Shown here: one piece after another, positions 22,632 to 64,000 of the stretch
Position numbering within the stretch: position 1 is the stretch's first letter
How the letters are laid out: every line of letters starts with the position of its first letter
Source of the DNA: Flaccisagitta enflata
Lineage: Eukaryota; Chaetognatha; Sagittoidea; Aphragmophora
Length of the DNA: 64,000 bases
Assembly (NCBI GenBank): GCA_965153355.1
Contig: OZ231126.1
Coordinates: 70,866,001 to 70,930,000 of the forward strand
Reading direction: 5' to 3'
The notes under the pieces: model-generated
Databases searched by the model: none
What the model saw: the letters and a program-made list of their open reading frames with translations, nothing else
What the model was told of the DNA's origin: nothing
Program-made: the position numbers and the translations under genes

Positions 22632-23131
22632 CTCAAAACGCGAAAGCACAACATTACTACCCAGGAGAAAACTCTACTTTCGCTTATGAGTGATCGTTAC
22701 TTTACTTCTAGCACAGATAGGTAGGGAAAATCATTGAGAATGAAATATTTCTCAGTTTGGCTATAGTGAGGCATATTGTTCCACTTGTCATAGTACTCAG
22801 TACCTTGGATCAAAATGGCCTACGGTCGCATTTAGCTTGACCATGATTCTATCCTCGAAAGGGTAAAGTTTCATAACAATGTTGCCCACGGATAATTTAT
22901 TGAGTTTTGGTTAAACAGGTAACAATCATTTACCCTTATCCATTTCTGGAAAGCATAAGCGTTTTGGGTTAGACTCAAAATGGATGTTTTCTTAGTTAGT
23001 TTTGCTGAATGGAAGATTACGAGTGATGCGCGTAGTAACTAGTCAGTGAGGGCTTACAATTTCTCCATATTTCTCAGTTTAGGTATTGTGAGGGATATTG
23101 TTTCAGCAGTTACCAGTTAGGACCAACCCTG
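22632..23131. other. Unassigned sequence with a GAGGGATATTGTT direct repeat
   Basis: ATTTCTCAGTTTGG-TAT-GTGAGG-ATATTGTT occurs at about 22748-22782 and again near 23072-23105, a diverged direct repeat. No gene. Confidence 0.4.
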
Positions 23132-24560
<1,429 letters not shown>

Positions 24561-24790
24561 ATCATCCAAGTTTTGCATGGCGGATTCGTCCAAAAGTACA
24601 CTTTTGTCGGCATAGTACAACAATGCCAAAACAAAAGACTATTCCCCGCTATAAGGGACTCATGAGTTATGGAAGATATACCTGTACTGGATGTCTTATT
24701 GTTTCATTCTTTTATTGGCAACTTTTGGTCCCTGAGCATCCGTTATTGTTGTTCAACCTTATAGTGTTGTTTTTCTACCTTTGATTTCAG
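24561..24790 (+). promoter_or_regulatory. Upstream region and 3' splice site of the first recognisable EF-hand exon
   Basis: A pyrimidine-rich stretch (TTGTTTTTCTACCTTTGATT) leads to a TTTCAG acceptor at 24785-24790. Reading on from this acceptor in the EF-hand frame meets TGA at 24797, so either the exon begins in 5' UTR or the real acceptor is the later TACAG at 24816. No TATA box is evident. Confidence 0.4.
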
Positions 24791-24823
24791 CGTCATTGAT
24801 TCAAATCCTTGTACAGAAGGTCA

Positions 24824-58029
<33,206 letters not shown>

Positions 58030-58773
58030 TTTTGGAGATGGAACGGGATGGAGCAAAGGAAAAGGGGAGTGTCGGGAAGCTGGAAAACATGCCTTAGATG
58101 ACTCATAAAAAAAAGATTTGCAGTTATCCATCTGAGACATCATTAATCTTTAAATTGTCATCATATCCTAAGTGTCTCTGACTGGTCCTGAGTGTTACGA
58201 GTAATAGCGGCTATCGCTAGTCATAAGCATTGGTCACTTTTGACCAATTTTTTTTTGTCTTTTGTCCCCGCATTTTTTTTTTCTCCATTTTTTGAATAAC
58301 ATCAAGAGCTATTGTATGAATTGATTGCAATGAAAATTAGAGAAAAATAGAGCTGAGCAAAATGAGCAAGACGAGCTAAAATACTCAAAAATACTCATTT
58401 AGACAATTAGTTTTGCTCACCGATATGCTTTCTTGTAATTGCATGCTCAAAAACATGTATCAAAACATTCATCTATCTATCCCGTTTAAAATCAGAAAAA
58501 AAGACTGAGCTAAATGAGCTAAATGAGCTAGAATACTAAAAAACATCCTTATAGATGAGCAGTTATGCTCACTAACTCTTGTGTTTGCTTGCTTAGACAG
58601 GCATGAAAACATTCATTTATTTAACCTATTTAAAATAAAAAAAGACCAAGCTAAATGAGCACGGAACAGTGAAGAGATGGTTTGATGGACTAATGACTTC
58701 TGCTCAGTTTGGAGGGGAGGGGGGGGATACTGAAGGAGGGGAAATTAACCCATATAAAATAGCCTGTGCCGAA
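58030..58773. other. Downstream of the EF-hand/DUF924 gene; GAGCTAAATGAGCT repeats
   Basis: GAGCTAAATGAGCTA-like words recur at about 58370, 58505 and 58655, spaced about 145 bp, together with AACATTCAT-TATCTA, suggesting three diverged ~145-bp tandem copies. No gene. Confidence 0.5.
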
Positions 58774-59382
58774 ATGACTTAAAGCAAAAAAATCGGAATT
58801 CTCAAAGCAGTGTGGGGCTGTCTTGGGCTTCTATTGATATAATTTTAGTAAAAGAAAATTGCATCTTGCTTGTCGCGCCTTACCTTGAACTTTCAATGGG
58901 TCTATATACAACCTAAAATTTCAAAGTGCTCAAACGACAATTTTGTCAGCAGATTTGAAATCTGCATGAAAAACTGACTGTTGAAAGTGCCTTTCTTTTT
59001 AAAAATTCCTTAAGCATCACTGTCAAAATTCATTTCAAAAATGTGAAAAAAAGGTAAGTTCAATGATCTTATATATAGATCAAAAGGAAAGGTAAGTTTC
59101 ACGCACCTCATTGCCATTTTTAAGCGCCTTTTAATGGGAATATCAAAAAAAGGAAAACACTTCAAATCATCAATTTTTTTCTGCAGATTGCAAATCTGGG
59201 GTCAAAATGAATATTTGAGCACTTTCAAATTTTGAATTTCCTATAGAGGTAGATAAAATGTATGGTAAGGCGTTCTTACCTTAATGTAGGATCTAAAAGC
59301 CAAAATTGATTTCAAAAGAAGCCTAAGACAGCCCTACAACTGGAACTGGTCGGGGAATGCCGATTTTACTTCTTTTAGTCAT
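58774..59382. mobile_element. 609-bp foldback element
   Basis: Arms of about 270 bp: ATGACTTAAAGC..AATCGG at the left against 59361-59382, GGGCTGTCTTGGGCTTCT (58816) against 59322-59340, and GCGCCTTACCTTGA (58875) against 59258-59276. The axis is near 59080. No coding. Confidence 0.85.
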
Positions 59383-59399
59383 ATAGGTACAAGCTAATA

Positions 59400-59770
59400 T
59401 ACAACCTTGGAAAAAATTTATCACCTTATTCCATCAAAAATATCTCAGCTACTAAAAAACTAGATAACTTTAAAAGAACCACCAAATTGAACATTATCAA
59501 AAAAATCTACAAAATGAGTGCAATCTGGTTATTGTAGCATAAACCATTTAGAAATGACAACCAAAAAAGTAAAAACATTCATTTTAGAATTGACAATGAA
59601 AAATCAGAATGAAATCAGGGATGACTTTTAGAAAAGCTAGCGAATTCTTTTAAAAAAGCAATTAAAACTCCGGAAGCTCTAAAAGATGAGCGCAATCTGG
59701 TTTCTGTAGCTCAAGTTGTTTAGAAATGGCAAGCAAAACAATAGAAACATATCTTTCAGATAGAAAGTTT
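59400..59770. repeat. Two ~180-bp diverged tandem copies
   Basis: GAGTGCAATCTGGTTATTGTAG (59515) and GAGCGCAATCTGGTTTCTGT (59687) each follow TAAAAGA-type words and precede TTTAGAAATG-CAA. Non-coding. Confidence 0.65.
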
Positions 59771-60274
59771 GTAATGATCAACTTTGGACTGTGAAACAAT
59801 AACGTGCTTACCTGTCTAATAATATCAATAAATGGTCTTCAAGCAGCATGACTTAAAATTTTAGATAATAATAAGGAAAAATAAACTACTAGCACTTTCA
59901 ATGTTATGATTCTATTAATATTTTGCAATTAAATCAGATCATTCCCTAGAAGGCGATAAACTTTTTTCCAAGATAATATGTAAGGATAGGTCATCAGCGC
60001 TTTAGCCTTGGAGCCACTGCACAGTTTGATGCTTCATTTGATATCTATGGGTTGAAACTATCTATCCCCAGGTGTCTCCAAACTTTTACCCTTAGAAGTT
60101 TGTGGTTTTCCTAGAAGTTTCCTCTTTGCATTACATTTTCTTTTTTAATTCTGAATTTGTTCCTTTTTTAGTCAAGTATTTCATTTGATTCCTACCTTCA
60201 TTTCCTTCGCTGGGTATTTGAATAAAATGCAATGATATATGAAAGAAAAAACAATTATTGCCTAATCGTCAGGA

Positions 60275-60567
60275 AACAAGGCCAAGTAGGCCAACGATGT
60301 GTCCTCTTTGAAGGAATGTTTTTCATGAATGAATGTTTTTTATGAATGAATGTTTTTTATGAATGAATGTTTTTTATGAATGAATGTCATTTATGAATGA
60401 ATAAATGATTTACTGAATGATTTAGTAGATGTATGCTTCTTTTACTGGGTCAGGACCACTTTTCTGTTGAAAAAATGCATGAATTTGATTTTTTTAATGA
60501 ATGCGTTACCCGACAGACCGACCAACGGACAGAGCCTATTACAGAGATGCGAGGACTCATCTAAAAA
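60275..60567 (-). mobile_element. R1b element interrupted by a GAATGAATGTTTTTTAT array
   Basis: The left end ACAAGGCCAAGTAGGCCAAC (60277) and right part ATGCGTTACCCGACAGACCG..ATCTAAAAAG (60500-60567) are R1b. Between them lie four copies of a 17-bp unit GAATGAATGTTTTTTAT (60330-60395) and other AT-rich sequence, so the copy has been expanded or interrupted. Confidence 0.75.
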
Positions 60568-61529
60568 GTCAATGTCAGTCCTCAACTTTTTGAGAAAAAT
60601 CATCATTCGCTCGGGAACATTTTGAGTAATTGCGGGCAAACTACAGTCAAACCGTAAGGATCTTCTAGGACGTAGAAATTTCCTCTATCATAGACAGAAT
60701 TCAGCTACTGCCAACAGTATATAGCTGAGTTGGAAAACCCATCCAATGCCAGGAGTCAGTGCTAGCTTTGGTTACATCATCAAAGCCCCCTCAAAAATTA
60801 TGTCATAACTTCTCCAAAATTCAAGTATTGTTTCCTAAGACCAAAGGCTCAAAAACACATTTCTAAGGGTTTTGGATAACAGTTTCAATAACCACATTAA
60901 ATGGGTCAAAGTGCTCAAATTTGGTTGTTTTTGCATATGTAATGGAAGCATATGATTTACGGAAATAAGTGACTTTTGAACTTAGTTAATCTTTTATACT
61001 TTTTCAGAATTCTAAAAATAAGTGTTGGTTTAATTACCACAAAATGTTGCACAATTCATATGAAATAAAAGAAAATCAGTTGCACCAAGAAAATTAAAAG
61101 ATTCCGTTACATCAGGGTGTTTTCAGAATTTAAGCTAGGAAATGACAGCTGGAGAAAAGTGCGTCATTTAACTCACTGAATGAAATACATGATTCTTAAC
61201 TAGTTATGGTACTTTGATCTAACAAGTGCTCCTGTTTTGAGTTCCTATGGAGTTGGTCTAGGATCTTTTTAACCTAAATCAGTGTACAATTAATTTCTCC
61301 ATGAGAATAAAGAAAAAAATGTTTTTTTTTCCTATTGATATTATTCAATTTCAGAGCAATAGTTTTTACTGAAGCCTTCTATTCTTTTAATAATCAAACT
61401 GTTTGTATTAAATGTGATCTATTGAGGCCAAGCAGAAGGGCTGTCAACAATCCACTTGGGTTTGAAATCTCTTAGGATGTAGGTTGTCCTTTGAAGATTT
61501 TAACTAAATGCTTTGTAAAATGACTTTTT

Positions 61530-61754
61530 TTAGTCGCGTGCTACGCGACTCTACATCCCGCTTTGTCCGTTGGTCGGTCGGTCGGTCGGTCGGTTGGCTG
61601 GTCGGTCGGTCAGTCGGTTGGTTGGTCCCTATTTAACTTTTTTTATGTTTTTGCGGTCTTTAGCCTCACTGCACTTGCCTAAGTGCTTTAGTAACTCAAA
61701 TACTGCCCCTGCCCACCCACACGCGACTAAAGTAGCCGTGTATCCGGCATTGTT
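61530..61754 (+). mobile_element. R1 element, best-preserved copy (family reference)
   Basis: The 5' end TTTTTTTAGTCGCGTGCTAC then GCGACTCTAC forms a perfect GTCGCG-TGCTA-CGCGAC hairpin. A pure GGTCGGTCGGTCGGTCGG/GGTTGG core follows, then TTTTTATGTTTTTGCGG, CTGCACTTGCCTAAGTGC, ACTGCCCCTGCCCACCC, a second CACGCGACT, and the 3' end GTAGCCGTGTATCCGGCATT. No open frame, tRNA-like box or clear target duplication was found, so its class (SINE, Helitron-like or MITE) is open. About 20 copies or fragments lie in this window, in both orientations. Confidence 0.88.
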
Positions 61755-62370
61755 CTTCAAAAAGCTGTCGATTGAATTTGGATTGAGCAACTGTTTAGTC
61801 TAAAGTAAAAGACTGATTGTCATAGTTCATTGATCTTCTTTCATTTCTTTAATCAATATAAGGGTTATGCTACCATAATCATGGTTAGGTGTGCATGCTA
61901 TGAATAGAAAGCTATTTGGCTATCTTGAGGCAAAAGGATGAATGCAAGCTCACCTTAACCACCCTTATTTTATTACTCTTAAACCACAATGATCCACGAT
62001 CGTTTCTCGCCTTTTCTCTAGAATTTTTGTTTATGGCCGCATGAACTGGCATATTGCTTATTTCTTCATCAAGTTTTTAGGGCTGGATTTATTTTCAAGC
62101 TGCAACGTCATTCTTTTATACACCAGAGATAGACCTTACTTTGAATGTGATTGAATATGTCACGTCAGTCCTTTAGTCACTCATTTGCAAACATAGAAGC
62201 GTTATTTTTCATGATTGAGGGAGTTGTTTTCATCCTCATTTATTAGACAACATGTCCGTCAGTTGGTTGGTCGGTTGTTCAGTTGGTGGAAAGGGGTGGT
62301 TTCGGGGTGCTGAAGTTGAGATGGGTAATTTTACTTGATAGATGCCGTGCTACACTTGTTTGTCATTTAA
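61755..62370. other. Unassigned, with an R1 core fragment
   Basis: GTCCGTCAGTTGGTTGGTCG at 62253 is an R1 core relic. No exon supported. Confidence 0.4.
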
Positions 62371-63114
62371 GTTGAGGAAAGAGCAGCGCAGTAGCCCTGA
62401 GGGAACAATGTCCCGTAGACACAGAGGGAATCTGTCCATCCATCTGTCCATCTAGGATTTTAAAACTTTTTGACCGGAAAAAACATTTAAAAAATTCTAT
62501 TGAAAACCATGGAAAATTGACAAAAAATGAAAAATGCAAAGTTGTCATTAAATAACACAAAAATGAAACTATGCAAAATTTTCATTGAATAGCTCATAGA
62601 ATTGACACAAAAAATGCAAACATTCTCATCTAAAACATGGAAAATTGGGAAGTAAACTTTGAATTTACAAATTTCCCTTAAATTATAAAGAATAAGGCCG
62701 GATACATGGCTACCCAAGTCACGTGCGGGTGGGCAGGGGCCATAATTGAGGTCAGTGGAACATTTGGGCAGGAGCAATAAGGCCAAAACCCCTATAAACA
62801 ACAAAAAAGTAAAGTGTGACGGACGGACGGACCGAAGGACCGAAGGACCAATGGACCGACGGATGGACCGACGGACCGATGGACGGACCGACGGACCGAC
62901 AAAGCGGGGTGTAGAGTCGCGTAGCACGCGACTAAAAAGCATTAAATAACAAGGAAAATTGAAAAGAAAATGTAAATAGGCCTCTAAGGAGACAAAGCCT
63001 TGACGATGGAGTGAGGAGGGAACCAATGAACCAATGTTAACCAATGAACCAATGGATGGATAGACAGATTCCCTCTGTGTCTACAGGAACTCTTCCCTTT
63101 CGGGGCCGCTGCCC
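62371..63114. mobile_element. R2 foldback element carrying an R1 insertion
   Basis: Left end AGCAGCGCAGTAGCCCTGAG, then GTCCCGTAGACACAGAGGGA. The mirrored end TCCCTCTGTGTCTACAGGAA..GGGGCCGCTGCCC ends at 63114. The interior (62490-62690) consists of ~45-55-bp AAAACCATGGAAAATTGACA-type units, the inverse of those at 11365-11495. Confidence 0.82.
62690..62937 (-). mobile_element. R1 element, reverse orientation, inside the R2 foldback
   Basis: TAAGGCCGGATACATGGCTA, GTGCGGGTGGGCAGGGGCCA, (GGACCGAC)n core at 62818-62900, and TAGAGTCGCGTAGCACGCGA then CTAAAAA. Confidence 0.92.
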
Positions 63115-63145
63115 AAAAAAACATCCGAGTATATCCAGCCTTGTT

Positions 63146-63147
<2 letters not shown>

Positions 63148-63203
<56 letters not shown>
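63148..63203 (+). repeat. (GT)28 microsatellite after an R1 3' fragment
   Basis: Follows ATATCCAGCCTTGTTTC (63130-63147), the last bases of an R1 copy. Confidence 0.95.
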
Positions 63204-63204
<1 letters not shown>

Positions 63205-63394
63205 AAGAAGCCTAGCTCATTTCCTCAGAACCGGTATCCTTTATCTGGATCTATTCATATTTAGATAGCATTTATTGCCTCATTTACTCGATCCGTTCTG
63301 CTTTATCCGTCTTTCATGGATCCGTTCATATTATCACGGGCACCATATCTACCAACCATATTCAGGGCTCATAGAGACCCGTTTACCGGCTTTT

Positions 63395-63540
63395 TCTTTC
63401 CAGCGTCCAGACGTCTAGACAGTTCGTGGCACGTTCCTATTGGCTAGAGCGAGCGTCGCGAGATTAGACGATTTCTGATTGGTCGCCTCCGTCGCGACGG
63501 AAGCGGCGCGACGTCGCGACGCGTCGCTTCTCCCCTCTTT
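63395..63540. promoter_or_regulatory. CpG-rich patch with two inverted CCAAT boxes, possible promoter
   Basis: CpG is dense here and rare elsewhere in the window: CCGTCGCGACGGAAGCGGCG then CGACGTCGCGACGCGTCGC at about 63488-63525. ATTGG (inverted CCAAT) occurs at 63439-63443 and 63478-63482, 39 bp apart, a spacing seen in NF-Y promoters. No TATA box. The gene it would drive is not visible; it may start beyond 64000 or be unannotatable here. Direction unknown. Confidence 0.45.
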
Positions 63541-64000
63541 TCCTTCTCTGATTCATTCTCGGTCTGGCTCTATTCTCGATCGTACCTCCTCTTTCCGGAA
63601 CCTAATAATTAGAGTCGGTCCACGGGTTAACTACATGCTGACAGAGGTACCTATTACTATTATTCATGCCATATTTCCTTCATCATTTGGGTCATTATTC
63701 TGGTTATTGGTTACTCATTACTGTTATTAGGCCATATTTCCCTCATTATTCTGGTCATTATTTCTATCATTGGCCCTATTTTCGTCATATTATCCATTTT
63801 TAGCTTCTTTTAGCATTAGGTACATTACTCATGATATGTTTCCCTTTCTCTTTTGCTTTACTGTCAGTTTCTACGTTTCCATATGAGAATATACGACCTT
63901 TTCATCTCATTTCCTGGTTCTGTAGATTCTCAGCGTGACAGTTAGGGTCGTAGGCCTTCCAGTTAGCCCATTTTGATCGGTTTACCGACAGTAGAAACTC
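63541..64000. other. Unassigned, possible 5' UTR or first intron
   Basis: CTCCTCTTTCCGGAACC (63585) contains an Ets-like TTCCGGA. GGTCATTATT and CATATTTCC words repeat irregularly from 63660 to 63790. No coding exon supported. Confidence 0.3.

Overview
This is animal (metazoan) nuclear DNA. It has split genes with GT-AG introns, long AT-rich introns, a run of the metazoan telomere hexamer, very long microsatellites and dense non-autonomous DNA transposons. A marine invertebrate fits the animal-type NRF-6 acyltransferase and the EF-hand/DUF924 protein, but I cannot name the phylum. I see no bacterial operon, rRNA, tRNA or CRISPR array.

Two genes can be read with confidence, both on the + strand. 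(1) At 1547-2555 are the last two coding exons of an NRF-6-like membrane acyltransferase; its 5' part lies upstream of the window. (2) From 24824 to 58029, ten exons join in frame into a predicted protein of about 508 residues: two canonical EF-hands, an acidic and alanine-rich linker, a complete DUF924 domain, and a basic tail ending in TGA. Every splice junction has matching phase. Introns total over 31 kb and hold most of the repeats in the window. Weaker coding traces are a candidate terminal exon (about 10654), a minus-strand reverse-transcriptase remnant (50585-51190) and a broken coding relic (about 53690-54122).

The rest is repeats. Family R1 is about 120-250 bp, with a GTCGCG..CGCGAC hairpin, a GTCGG/GTTGG core and an end reading CGTGTATCCGGCCTTGTT. 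Family R2 comprises foldback elements ending in GGGCAGCGGCCCC, whose arms are built of different ~20-bp minisatellites, like the Drosophila FB architecture. Other foldbacks carry recognisable target duplications: TA (several), TTA (Harbinger-like, 43281-43436), a perfect 8 bp (hAT-like, 44571-45250) and a perfect 9 bp (19683-22571). Many are nested, and the opposite arm of a foldback often shows the empty site of an insertion.

Layout: 1-2.6 kb, NRF-6 3' end. 2.6-15 kb, R1/R2 copies, AT and GGCCTCAAATC-type minisatellites. 15.4-17.9 kb, a higher-order satellite of two alternating 46-bp monomers. 18.6-22.6 kb, nested foldbacks with telomere-like repeats at the centre. 23.1-24.6 kb, an ATC satellite with duplicated flanks. 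24.8-58.0 kb, the EF-hand/DUF924 gene with foldbacks in most introns. 58-63.4 kb, more repeats. 63.4-63.55 kb, a CpG-rich patch with two inverted CCAAT boxes that may be a promoter.

All long CT tracts in the window are pyrimidine on the + strand, the sense strand of both genes.
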